Source: Oligoflexia bacterium (lineage in GTDB: Bacteria > Bdellovibrionota > Bacteriovoracia > Bacteriovoracales > Bacteriovoracaceae). Taken from it: a stretch of 64,000 nucleotides of DNA. Of this stretch, positions 26,555-35,550 are shown one piece after another. The notes under the pieces were generated by a model. That model had not been told where the DNA came from. It worked only from the letters and a program-made list of their open reading frames with translations, and did not search any database. Location: positions 186,001 through 250,000 of the forward strand of contig JADGAN010000001.1 in the NCBI GenBank assembly GCA_015231955.1, given 5' to 3'. The stretch's first letter is position 1. Each line of letters begins with the position of its first letter. The position numbers and the translations under genes were made by a program.

Positions 26555-27737
26555 TTTTTGGCTGTATATTTCTAGAGCATGTAATCTTCGATGCACTTAT
26601 TGTTATCAAAGGCATCAGCGGGATATGATGACCTTGCATACAGCAAAAATAACAATCGAATGGATTATAAAAAATGCAGCAGAGTTCAATGTCAACACCA
26701 TATCTCTTGATTATTATGGTGGGGAACCACTTTTGAATTTTGATGTTTTCAAATACCTTCTGGAATATTCAACACAACTATCAAAACAAAATGGCATCAC
26801 AGTAGATCATTGCCTGTTTACTAATGGCATGTTGATGGACAGTAAGACCATTGAATTGATAAAGCAATTTGGTGTTACAACTCAAATGAGCATAGATGGA
26901 CCGCCTGAAGTACATGATGCAAATAGGATCAATGTAAATGGCGATGGAAGTTATAAGAAAATTATTGATAACATGAGAAAGAATAGGGCCATAGAGGAGT
27001 TAAGCCCCATTGCTAGTATGGTTGTAACTCCTGAAAACATCAAATCTTTTTACGATAATATAATTTATCTTAGAGATCTGGGTTTCAAGAGGATAATCTA
27101 TCACTTGGCATTAGACAAAGATGTTCAGTGGGGAAAGGAAGAAGCAATACAACTACTGGAAGCGATTGTCAAAATCATCAATGTCATTAACCTGAAATTC
27201 TCCAACGGAGGTATGACTTCAGATCTAATGGTTCAGCCACTAATGGATTTTTCATATTCTTATTATCGTGAATTGCTAAGACAAGAGGATGGTAAAAAAA
27301 ATATCAGCGAAAACAGCACAATTAAATGCGGTGCTGGAAGGAATAACTTTTCTATAAATTATAATGGAGACATCTATCCCTGCTCTAGGATTGTTGATGA
27401 TATTAATATTGATGAAGTTAAAAACAACTACCGCATAGGTAATGTACATTTAGGAATATGGAATAAAGAAAATTTGGAGAAATTTAAGTCGTGGATGCCA
27501 CGCATGTCAAGATCGAGTAAATGTTCCGAGTGTAATCACAGATACTGTTGTTCATACCAATGTTTTGCTTTATCTGAAAACAACCCTGATCACTTAGGTA
27601 ATTCTACCTCCAAAGAATCAATTATCGCATGCACTGTCACAGAGACAATAGCAAACGAAATAAAAACTCGAGTGCCAAAAATACCTATTGTTCCTACTGC
27701 GCCGACCATGGATACAAAGGAGACGCTGGATGCGTAG
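26541..27737 (+). CDS. Radical SAM/SPASM peptide maturase A
   Basis: A 398-residue enzyme. The SAM-binding 4Fe-4S motif is C14-x3-C18-x2-C21 (SRACNLRCTYCYQ), followed by the YYGGEPLLN block, the TNGMLM strand and SIDGPPEVHD. The C-terminal SPASM region has the expected auxiliary cluster cysteines: KCGAGRNNFSINYNGDIYPC, then CSECNHRYCCSYQC, and a late Cys in IIACTVTET. SPASM enzymes of this kind form thioether or carbon-carbon crosslinks, or oxidise residues, in ribosomal peptides. It overlaps the exporter gene upstream and maturase B downstream (8 bases), consistent with one transcript. Confidence 0.92.
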   Translation: MKHFNFWLYISRACNLRCTYCYQRHQRDMMTLHTAKITIEWIIKNAAEFNVNTISLDYYGGEPLLNFDVFKYLLEYSTQLSKQNGITVDHCLFTNGMLMDSKTIELIKQFGVTTQMSIDGPPEVHDANRINVNGDGSYKKIIDNMRKNRAIEELSPIASMVVTPENIKSFYDNIIYLRDLGFKRIIYHLALDKDVQWGKEEAIQLLEAIVKIINVINLKFSNGGMTSDLMVQPLMDFSYSYYRELLRQEDGKKNISENSTIKCGAGRNNFSINYNGDIYPCSRIVDDINIDEVKNNYRIGNVHLGIWNKENLEKFKSWMPRMSRSSKCSECNHRYCCSYQCFALSENNPDHLGNSTSKESIIACTVTETIANEIKTRVPKIPIVPTAPTMDTKETLDA

Positions 27738-28860
27738 AACACTGACTATTATTACTACAAACAAGTGCAATCTTTCGTGTGAATATTGCTTCGTAAAAGA
27801 TAAAAAAGAGCTAGCGTCTATAGATGAGGTTACGCTTAAAAATGGAATCGAATGGTTTATCAATCAATCACTGTTGTCAAAAAATAAATCAGATAGTTTG
27901 AGATTTGTTTTTTTTGGTGGTGAACCACTGATTGAATTTAGCAAGATAATATATTCAGTGAATTTAGCAAAAAGCATTTGCAAAGAGGCCAATATCCAGT
28001 GTGGTTTTCAGATTATCACCAATGGAACACTCTTCAATAAAAACATTGAAAGATTTTGTATAGAAAACGACATTGATATTCAAGTAAGTATTGACGGTGC
28101 CAATGAAGGACACAGAAAACCAAGCACGGAAAAAAACAAAACAACAAAGCATGACCACATCATAAACAACACGAGAAATCTTCTTGAGACGAATTTAAAC
28201 ATTACTGTGAATATGGTTTATTCTGCAAGTAAAGTAGACGATATTTTTAGCAACTTTTCGTTCTTGATAAATCTTGGAATAAAAAACATAAGACTAAGAC
28301 CTTCCATTGGATTCGATGACAAGTGGGACTTAAAAAAACTAAAAGATGAAATGAAAAAAGTTCTGGATGTGGCAATTAATAACTCTCAATTAAACATACA
28401 TCCCTTTAAGTATCTTCTGAATGAGTCTAGACGGATTGAAGATGTTCTTTCTAATGATCCAAGATATAACCTAGATAATGAAGTATATTGTGAGGTTGGA
28501 AAAAACAATCTGTGCTTAAACACGAATGGAGATGTTTATCCTTGTCATCGATTTGTTTTTGACAATGATAGCAATTTGTTTTTATTTGGAAATGTGAATA
28601 GCAATATGTTCTCAGTTGATAAGATAAGAAGCTTTTTATCTTATCGACCACGGCGTGATGGTGGATGCAAAAATTGTGAATATAAATATCTTTGCGATAA
28701 TCAGTGCCTATACGCTTTTTATGAAAAGAATAGAAACCTGAACGATGCTGACACTTGCCTGTGTACTGTAACCAAGGCAGTGCTAAGTCTCATGGTAGAA
28801 GAAGGATTGATTAAAACCAAAAAACAGTTTAACCACACTGCAGAAGGTGCTTGCTTATGA
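27730..28860 (+). CDS. Radical SAM/SPASM peptide maturase B
   Basis: A 376-residue enzyme starting at MRRTLTIITTNKCNLSCEYC with C13-x3-C17-x2-C20. The FFGGEPLIEF and SIDGANEGHR blocks follow. The SPASM segment includes YCEVGKNNLCLNTNGDVYPC and CKNCEYKYLCDNQC, with a final pair in DTCLCTVT. AAGGAG lies about 7 bases before the ATG at 27730; the longer frame to 27688 lies inside maturase A. It is similar in length and layout to A and C, which suggests serial duplication. Shares ATGA with maturase C. Confidence 0.92.
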   Translation: MRRTLTIITTNKCNLSCEYCFVKDKKELASIDEVTLKNGIEWFINQSLLSKNKSDSLRFVFFGGEPLIEFSKIIYSVNLAKSICKEANIQCGFQIITNGTLFNKNIERFCIENDIDIQVSIDGANEGHRKPSTEKNKTTKHDHIINNTRNLLETNLNITVNMVYSASKVDDIFSNFSFLINLGIKNIRLRPSIGFDDKWDLKKLKDEMKKVLDVAINNSQLNIHPFKYLLNESRRIEDVLSNDPRYNLDNEVYCEVGKNNLCLNTNGDVYPCHRFVFDNDSNLFLFGNVNSNMFSVDKIRSFLSYRPRRDGGCKNCEYKYLCDNQCLYAFYEKNRNLNDADTCLCTVTKAVLSLMVEEGLIKTKKQFNHTAEGACL

Positions 28861-29954
28861 ACGATACACTAGGTTTGAACGCACAGTTTTTTATAACAAA
28901 AAACTGCAATTTGAAATGCAGTTATTGTTTTGAATCAACCTCACCTTGTTCGAGAGATACTTTAAATAAAACCGATATGTCCATTGAAACATTCTCGAAG
29001 GCGATAACCTTTATCGCTAGTAAATTCAATAGATCTAGGTTTGACTATATTAATGTTTTTTTCTTGGGAGGTGAAGTTTTACTAAAAGTGAACAACCTCA
29101 TTGAAATGGCCACAATCGTGGATGAAGTTGCTTCGAAATTTAAGATCAAGATGATTAAAACTATCACGACCAATGGAACTCTTCTTAGTAGAAATACTTT
29201 TGACAAATTATGTGAAAGAGAAATTAAGTTTGCAATAAGTTTAGATGGGGAAAAAGAAGAGCATGACTATAACAGAAAGTTGCCAAGTGGAGCAGGTTCT
29301 TATGACCTCATTTGGAGAAACGGCGATGTTCTCAAGGATGCCATTGATAAGAAAATATGCACTTGTGTCCTTATGACAATAAATAAAAAAACGTTGAATA
29401 ATATCTATAAAAACATTGTTCACCTGATAGATAGTGGTTTCACGAATATTAAACTTAATTTTGCAACAGAAGAGATGTCCCCATTGTTGCTAGATGATAA
29501 CTGGAACCATATCTCTAGTTCGCTCAGAGATGCTTTTTGTTATGCAAAGAAGAATAATGTTCATATTTACCCTCTGGATTTAGTCTCTAATTCAATTAAA
29601 AACAAAACAACCTTTAATCAAACAGAGCTTAGGTGTGGAGTTGGAAGTAGTATTATTACAGTGGATAGTGACGGCACTATAGCACCTTGTGCAAAATTTT
29701 TCGACAACAACATTGAACTATTCACAATGGGTAATGCTCTTACTGGAGAATTGAAAAATGAAGTATTTAATTTCTTTACGACACTTCCAAAAAATAAAAA
29801 ATTAAAATGTAACTCATGCGAAGATCAAGGAAACTGTGTAACGTATTGCCCCTCACTTGCTTTGAAAAATAGCAATTTGTTCTGCCCCCCAGAAACTATG
29901 TGTAAAATAAATAAAATAATACACCAATCACTCAATACCATATCTGAGGTTTAA
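28857..29954 (+). CDS. Radical SAM/SPASM peptide maturase C
   Basis: A 365-residue enzyme with C17-x3-C21-x2-C24 (KNCNLKCSYCFES). The family block is FFLGGEVLLKV, so the usual GGEP proline is Val here. SISLDGEKEEHD-type and TTNGTLLS blocks follow. SPASM cysteines lie in RCGVGSSIITVDSDGTIAPC, CNSCEDQGNCVTYC and the end (FCPPETMC). The ATG at 28857 overlaps the maturase B stop as ATGA. It is the third SPASM enzyme in a row, so either each acts on a different residue of the precursor or they act in sequence. Confidence 0.9.
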   Translation: MNDTLGLNAQFFITKNCNLKCSYCFESTSPCSRDTLNKTDMSIETFSKAITFIASKFNRSRFDYINVFFLGGEVLLKVNNLIEMATIVDEVASKFKIKMIKTITTNGTLLSRNTFDKLCEREIKFAISLDGEKEEHDYNRKLPSGAGSYDLIWRNGDVLKDAIDKKICTCVLMTINKKTLNNIYKNIVHLIDSGFTNIKLNFATEEMSPLLLDDNWNHISSSLRDAFCYAKKNNVHIYPLDLVSNSIKNKTTFNQTELRCGVGSSIITVDSDGTIAPCAKFFDNNIELFTMGNALTGELKNEVFNFFTTLPKNKKLKCNSCEDQGNCVTYCPSLALKNSNLFCPPETMCKINKIIHQSLNTISEV

Positions 29955-29955
29955 T

Positions 29956-30171
29956 ATGAAAGATATAACAAAGAAAGATCTTATGGATAGTGCAGAAATT
30001 TTCCTCGAAGATATTATACTGAAGTTGCAACATAGTGAAAACTATGAACAAAATATTATGCTAGCAAAAATCCTTATTGATTATATGGAATTGGCAAAAT
30101 TTAGAAACAATTTTTCTCAAGTCCAAGGCAAGATGAATGCCTTGCTAGATAAAATTTCTAATAGGAAGTAG
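29956..30171 (+). CDS. Small helical protein in the peptide cluster
   Basis: A 71-residue protein without cysteine, predicted all-helical (DLMDSAEIFLEDIILKLQH; YEQNIMLAKILIDYMEL; VQGKMNALLDKI). It begins two bases after maturase C and ends two bases before the B12-type radical SAM gene, so it is firmly in the operon. It lacks the beta-sheet pattern of a PqqD-like recognition element. It may be a subunit or scaffold of the maturases; function unknown. Confidence 0.65.
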   Translation: MKDITKKDLMDSAEIFLEDIILKLQHSENYEQNIMLAKILIDYMELAKFRNNFSQVQGKMNALLDKISNRK

Positions 30172-30173
30172 CC

Positions 30174-31520
30174 ATGAATGTGTTAGCGGCGACACTGCCA
30201 TCATTGGCAGACAAAGCACTTGTACTTCAAAACTTAAACTATATCTGCAATTACAGCAATGGAAGTGGCATAGATATTGTCGATTATCCCCAGCACGACC
30301 TAGTACAAGTGGCCGCAGTACTAAAAAAAATAAACATTTCAAACCTAATCGTTAAAGATTATGAAAATAAACCATTATGGATACTAGAAAAAGACATATT
30401 AAGTAATAATGTAGATTGTTTTGTGTTCGATTCTACAAGTTTCCAGATAATTGATCATGTAAATGTTGTGCTTAAAACCTATGAAAAGATAAAAAGCATT
30501 AACCCAAAGACAGTAACCATTTTATCAGGTCGTGATCCGAGCTTTTTTGCAAAAGAGATGATTAAAATTACTGATTCTATAGATATCATAATCAAAGGTG
30601 AGATCGAAGAAACACTGAAAGAATTGATTCTTTTTATAAACAAAGACAGTGACCTAAGTTCCATAAAAGAAAGAGATGAATTGAAAAAGATAAATGGAAT
30701 TGTTTTTAAAAAAAACAACGGCGAAGTGGTAGAGACTGGCCCCAGAGAACTTATCGAAAACCTAGACTCGATACCTTTTCCTGCGTATGAATATTTGAAT
30801 TTGAAAAGTAATTCAACTGTTTCTATTTTTAGTGCCAGAGGATGTCCATTTTCTTGCAATTTTTGTTATAAAATGTTTAGAAAGGTTAGAGCACACAGTC
30901 CTCAGTATGTCATAGATTCAATGAGTCACCTCTATAATAAGTTTGGAGTAACTAGTTTTACATTTGATGATGAAATTACAGGAACAAATATTTCATGGCT
31001 GAAAGAGTTCTTTGAACTGTCCACTAAATTAGCATGGAAACCAACATACCGTTGTTATGCCAGAGCTGATTTGATCAATGAAGAGAGAGTTGAGTTGCTA
31101 AAGAAGTCTGGGTGCATACAGATCAGGATGGGAGTTGAGTCTGGTTCTCCCACGATTTTAAAAGAGATGAATAAAAAATTAAATTTAAACAAGGTCGAAG
31201 CAGCGTTTGAATGCATCAAAACACATGGGATCGATACGGTGGCTTTTATTCTATTGGGTTATCCTCCGGAAGATCATCAGACTATCAATGAGACCATAGC
31301 GTTTTTAAAAAAAATAAAACCATCCGTTGTATCTGCAAAAATACTTCAAGTACTTCCAGGAACCAAACTATATTTTGATTTAAAAGGGAAAAACTATCTG
31401 GATGATACATACTATTTTTTCAACAGGGGAAAAGTTATTCCTTCGTCAACGCTTACTTATTTAGAGTTAAATAATTATATGAATCAAATAAACAGGATGT
31501 TCAACAGTAATGGCAATTAG
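30174..31520 (+). CDS. B12-binding-type radical SAM protein
   Basis: A 448-residue enzyme. The N-terminal ~170 residues have the Rossmann-like layout of a cobalamin-binding domain (VAAVLKKINISNLIVKDYEN, DCFVFDSTSFQ, ILSGRDPS, DIIIKGEIEETLKELI) but no DxHxxG, so any cobalamin would bind base-off without His ligation. The radical SAM core has SARGCPFSCNFCYK near residue 222. FDDEITGTN, RCYARADLINEERVELLKKS and MGVESGSPTILKEMNK follow, as in the Elp3/MiaB-like B12 subgroup. Such enzymes often methylate unactivated carbons. AGGAAG precedes the ATG; it overlaps the next gene by 11 bases. Confidence 0.85.
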   Translation: MNVLAATLPSLADKALVLQNLNYICNYSNGSGIDIVDYPQHDLVQVAAVLKKINISNLIVKDYENKPLWILEKDILSNNVDCFVFDSTSFQIIDHVNVVLKTYEKIKSINPKTVTILSGRDPSFFAKEMIKITDSIDIIIKGEIEETLKELILFINKDSDLSSIKERDELKKINGIVFKKNNGEVVETGPRELIENLDSIPFPAYEYLNLKSNSTVSIFSARGCPFSCNFCYKMFRKVRAHSPQYVIDSMSHLYNKFGVTSFTFDDEITGTNISWLKEFFELSTKLAWKPTYRCYARADLINEERVELLKKSGCIQIRMGVESGSPTILKEMNKKLNLNKVEAAFECIKTHGIDTVAFILLGYPPEDHQTINETIAFLKKIKPSVVSAKILQVLPGTKLYFDLKGKNYLDDTYYFFNRGKVIPSSTLTYLELNNYMNQINRMFNSNGN

Positions 31521-33978
31521 TATCAAAGAGTACATTCCTGAATATGTTGAAGATTATATTATTTTTTGGAATAAAGCAGAAAACATTTGTCCAGGAGGGT
31601 ACATCCCGAGTGGTGCTTACTCTAAAGAAGAATATTTTCACAATGACACACATCGGATGCTATTTTGTAGATTTGTAGCATTTGACGATGATCTAATGAT
31701 TGGAAGCGTGGATTTCTTTTTTATAGACGAAAATATTTTAAGCGCTCACTATTTCCATGTACTCCCAGATTATCAAAGACAGCATGTTGGCGTAGAGTTA
31801 TTGTATCATTCATTTCAAAAAATTTTAGATTACAATAAAGAAGGCGGTGCGATTTGGTACTTCAAAACTGATTCATGGGAGTCTAATTTTGCAGCAAGAA
31901 ATATCTTAACCCAAATATTCAAAGGGATTGAATCTACTGTAGGTGAGTATGTCTTGGTCTGGCCCGCAATTTCTGCATTTGAAGGAGGTAGGCGATTTAT
32001 TGATAAGCATAATCTTTGGGGGATCAAGGATCAAATAAATAGTTTGACGCTAGATTGTTATGATGAAGATGTTTATCAATATACCATGAAAAAACAAGAG
32101 GAAAGCCTCTCCATGGAGATAGATCTTTTCCAATCTCCAAAACACTTAGCATTAAAAAATTCTGTGTTAAAACAAGAGATAATCTTAGAAGGGAGTAAAC
32201 AAAAAACTGAAATAAAAAACCATCCTAATGAAAACATTGTATGTGGAAATTTAGAAGTAAAGTTTTGTGCTGAAGACAGGAAGTATGTTTTGTTTTTCAA
32301 AAAAAAACCAATGGTGGTTCAGTATTATGATCAATTAGGGGATAAATTTCTTGATTTTTCCGAGGCCAACTCTAATTTAGAAATAGAAATAGAAATTGAT
32401 TGTGAAAAAATCATAAATAGAATCACCGTTAGCATCTATTATAAAAATATAAATATATACATTACGAAAGAATATCTATTCGATCCTATTGATAATACTT
32501 TCAAGGTCATGTCTTATATTCACGGGAAACATCCATTTCCCCTTTCAATATCAAGAGGGACTTACTGCCTTCTTAAGCAACCAAAGATTGTCATTAATCA
32601 CAAAACTGGCATCTTTGCCCAAGACGTATTCTTCAATCAGTTTCCTGGTGATAGATATTTTGATTTAAGTCCTGATCCATGTGATTATTCTAGAATTTGG
32701 ACTGGTTTTGTTGAAGGTGATGTTCTTGTTCGTTACTCATGCGAAAGTGATTTTGCTGAGAGAATCAAATATGGGCAAACATCTATGCCATCTGTTTATT
32801 TTAAGATGCAAGAAGTGCCTTCCATTAAAAAATTATTTTCGACTGAATTATTTCACATAAGAGATAATTTTAACCCCAATTATCTTTGCACATATTTCAA
32901 TTATCATTCAATAGATAAGCAACTACCCATTTTCAATGGGACAACAGGATATCGCTTTGTAAATCTAGATAATGATTGCTGCTTTAATAATCGACTTAAA
33001 TTTGAAATTTGGTCTATTCGAAAGAAGAAGGAATTATGTGAAGTAAATATCAGAATTGCTGGTGTTAGTTACAGTGAATGTATTTGGATTGAAAATAGAG
33101 AGAAGAGGGTAATATGCATAGATACCAGCAGTCTTCATAGCGGAATACACTGTGCGATAATCGAAATAAAAAACTCTATAGGAATTACAAAAGATCAAAT
33201 AGTACTAGCAAAACCCTACCCAATTATAAATCAATCTAAATCTCAAATCTCATACTCTGTGGAAAATGATAAGTCAGGAGGGTTATCTTCCCTCTTCGTT
33301 AACGGAACCAATGTCTTGAGCGTAGCAAAGCAGAGGCATAATATTTTAAATTACGTAACACCACTCTCTTGGTCTTTGTTAAAAAACAGGTTGTCTGATC
33401 ACCCACACAACAATATTGGTTCTGGTTTATATGAGCAGGAAAACTTTTACGAAAATAGCAAATGTACAAAAAAAAGCCTACCTGTAAAGCAAGAATCAGT
33501 AATGGAAAACAATTTCTCCATACTGAAATATTACTCAATCTCATCTTTGAATCTTTTTGCTTCAATATTTGAAACGAAAGATACTGTTGGTTTTAAATCA
33601 GCAGTATTTAGCACTTTTTTAAACAAAGACTATGTCGATTACTTGGTCATTGTTGGCGATGATGGCAATGATGTTATATTGCCTAAGAGTAATTTCTCCT
33701 ACTTTAAATATTTCAAAGAAGTAGTGAAAATCAAAAATCCAAACAGCACCTCACTTGATCACATCTATTTTCAAGGAGACTGTTCTGAAGTTTTTGTAAG
33801 TTTCTATCCAGAAGAAGGATTTCAAGTTATTATGTATTTGAATAACATTAATATTAAAAAACCAACAAAAGCTGGCGTTATGTTTTTGTTTGACATTCCA
33901 AACGATATAAAAAAAGTACAAAAAGATTTGATTAACAATTTGTTATTCAACGTAACCATGAGTAACTTCAAGGAATAA
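31510..33978 (+). CDS. GNAT acetyltransferase fused to large domain of unknown function
   Basis: An 822-residue protein. Residues 1-155 have a GNAT fold pattern (IKEYIPEYVEDYIIFWNKAE, a central strand MIGSVDFFFID, and YFHVLPDYQRQHVGVELLYH, which resembles the acetyl-CoA loop with its third Gly replaced). The remaining ~600 residues are rich in beta strands and aromatic residues, with no signal peptide or membrane segment and no motif that I recognise. It could acylate the peptide, or the large domain could be a substrate-binding or cyclodehydratase-like module; nothing visible decides this. It overlaps the B12-type radical SAM gene upstream. Confidence 0.7.
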   Translation: MAISIKEYIPEYVEDYIIFWNKAENICPGGYIPSGAYSKEEYFHNDTHRMLFCRFVAFDDDLMIGSVDFFFIDENILSAHYFHVLPDYQRQHVGVELLYHSFQKILDYNKEGGAIWYFKTDSWESNFAARNILTQIFKGIESTVGEYVLVWPAISAFEGGRRFIDKHNLWGIKDQINSLTLDCYDEDVYQYTMKKQEESLSMEIDLFQSPKHLALKNSVLKQEIILEGSKQKTEIKNHPNENIVCGNLEVKFCAEDRKYVLFFKKKPMVVQYYDQLGDKFLDFSEANSNLEIEIEIDCEKIINRITVSIYYKNINIYITKEYLFDPIDNTFKVMSYIHGKHPFPLSISRGTYCLLKQPKIVINHKTGIFAQDVFFNQFPGDRYFDLSPDPCDYSRIWTGFVEGDVLVRYSCESDFAERIKYGQTSMPSVYFKMQEVPSIKKLFSTELFHIRDNFNPNYLCTYFNYHSIDKQLPIFNGTTGYRFVNLDNDCCFNNRLKFEIWSIRKKKELCEVNIRIAGVSYSECIWIENREKRVICIDTSSLHSGIHCAIIEIKNSIGITKDQIVLAKPYPIINQSKSQISYSVENDKSGGLSSLFVNGTNVLSVAKQRHNILNYVTPLSWSLLKNRLSDHPHNNIGSGLYEQENFYENSKCTKKSLPVKQESVMENNFSILKYYSISSLNLFASIFETKDTVGFKSAVFSTFLNKDYVDYLVIVGDDGNDVILPKSNFSYFKYFKEVVKIKNPNSTSLDHIYFQGDCSEVFVSFYPEEGFQVIMYLNNINIKKPTKAGVMFLFDIPNDIKKVQKDLINNLLFNVTMSNFKE

Positions 33979-33984
33979 TTGGAC

Positions 33985-34782
33985 ATGGATATTGTTATAA
34001 AAAAACTTAGACCATTTAAAATTGACCCAGATATTGTCAGATGGACTGTTACTCTTCATGCACTGGAATGTCTTTTTAAGCGCCTCCCCTCCATGCCTAT
34101 GAACGTTCACGGGGGTACATCAATTCTTGATCAATGTTCCAGCATAGATATACATAATGTAACATCATTTAATAAAATTATTAATTCAATATTTACTCAA
34201 ATACAAGGTAATATCCCACAAGATATTATTCTGAATTATTTTGAATTGATTCATTTGTATCCTTTGTTAGAAAGGCAATTTTTTTACTCACCAAAATTTT
34301 TTGATAAAATATTCAGAACTACCCTTTTTGATTTTTCAATTACCAACGAGGTGTTAAGGAGGCACAAAAAGTTTAACCTCAATCAAATAATATTTTTTAT
34401 AACAAGCGGTGACGATGTTCAGTCAATTGATATCCCTGTTTTGAAAAATCACGTGGTAAATTCTGAATTTAGAGTTTTTATCTCCTCAACCATCGACCGC
34501 CATCTTTTCTCTCAATTGTGCGATCTCAATATTGATCTATTGGTGGATATAAATTTCTTTTTAGAAAATATTGATTATTACTCAAGTAACAACAATAAAG
34601 GAATTAGATCTATTGAGTTAATTGGAGACCTTACTGGCAAAAATCAAGATTTGGTTGATAGCATCTTAAATTCCGAACAATACCAGTTGATATTCAGAAA
34701 AATAACGAAAATAAGCGATGAAGATTGTAGTAATAAAACTTATATGCATAATTTTTTCACAAAACTAAAGGGGAAAACATGA
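33985..34782 (+). CDS. Unknown protein in the peptide cluster
   Basis: A 265-residue soluble protein that I do not recognise. It has alternating helix and strand character (VRWTVTLHALECLFKRLP; FELIHLYPLLERQFF; FRVFISSTIDRHLFSQLCD). AAGGA sits 10 bases before the ATG at 33985, which is preferred to the TTG at 33979. It shares ATGA with the following protease gene, so it is translationally coupled to it. Its position after the modifying enzymes leaves tailoring, carrier or immunity roles open. Confidence 0.65.
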   Translation: MDIVIKKLRPFKIDPDIVRWTVTLHALECLFKRLPSMPMNVHGGTSILDQCSSIDIHNVTSFNKIINSIFTQIQGNIPQDIILNYFELIHLYPLLERQFFYSPKFFDKIFRTTLFDFSITNEVLRRHKKFNLNQIIFFITSGDDVQSIDIPVLKNHVVNSEFRVFISSTIDRHLFSQLCDLNIDLLVDINFFLENIDYYSSNNNKGIRSIELIGDLTGKNQDLVDSILNSEQYQLIFRKITKISDEDCSNKTYMHNFFTKLKGKT

Positions 34783-35534
34783 TGATATCCTTGCTGGCTG
34801 CACTGATCACCATAGGGACTTTCTTGCCGACAAGAAGTTTTATCCATTTGGGAATAATTGCTTTGGTAAATTTTTTATTTATTGTTCTTACACTAAAAAA
34901 GCCATCGCTTTCAAAAGTGAGAACATTACTTTTTTTTAACGTGCTGTTTTTGATTATTAAAACTACATTCCTGTTCCTTGATTATGACTATTTTTCAACA
35001 ATTCTTCCTTCGTTGATTTTGCTGATTATATTTTACAAGGCTTTGACAAAGGAAAAGATCTCTTCATTCTTTAAATTTAGCAATCCACTGTCTTTTACTT
35101 TCATCCTTTACACTGTTGTTTCAGCAGCAGGGTTAATATTTTGGTATAAGATTGCAAATCCTACGCTTCCTATGGAAATGGATTTAAAAAGTGCTAGCAT
35201 TTTAAAAATAATTACAATCGGAGCAATGTTTTCATTAATTAATTCATTCTATGAAGAAATAATTTTCCGTGGAATTTATTTGAAGTTTTTAAGCAATGCT
35301 ACTAGTAGCACATTTATTGCAATAACGGTTCAAGCGATTATCTTTGGTTTAATTCACTTCTTGAACGGAGTGCCCTCTGGTTTTATCGGAGTTCTGCTTA
35401 CATTTTTTTATGCACTAATGATGGGGCATCTATATTTAAAAACCAAGAGTCTGGTTCCATGCATAATAGCACATCTACTTTGCGATGGAGTGGTTTACGG
35501 GCTAATCGTCTTCAATAATTTGGGGAAAATATAA
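34779..35534 (+). CDS. CPBP-family intramembrane protease (Abi/CAAX-like)
   Basis: A 251-residue membrane protein with about seven hydrophobic segments. All CPBP active-site motifs are present: FYEEIIFRG (EExxxR) near residue 157, FGLIHF (FxxxH) and AHLLCDG (HxxxD-type). Members are glutamic intramembrane proteases; in bacteriocin clusters they act in leader processing or self-immunity. The exporter here lacks its own peptidase domain, so this is the best visible candidate for leader cleavage. That role is inference. Coupled to the preceding gene by ATGA. Confidence 0.85.
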   Translation: MMISLLAALITIGTFLPTRSFIHLGIIALVNFLFIVLTLKKPSLSKVRTLLFFNVLFLIIKTTFLFLDYDYFSTILPSLILLIIFYKALTKEKISSFFKFSNPLSFTFILYTVVSAAGLIFWYKIANPTLPMEMDLKSASILKIITIGAMFSLINSFYEEIIFRGIYLKFLSNATSSTFIAITVQAIIFGLIHFLNGVPSGFIGVLLTFFYALMMGHLYLKTKSLVPCIIAHLLCDGVVYGLIVFNNLGKI

Positions 35535-35550
35535 AAAGGAAGGAATTTAG

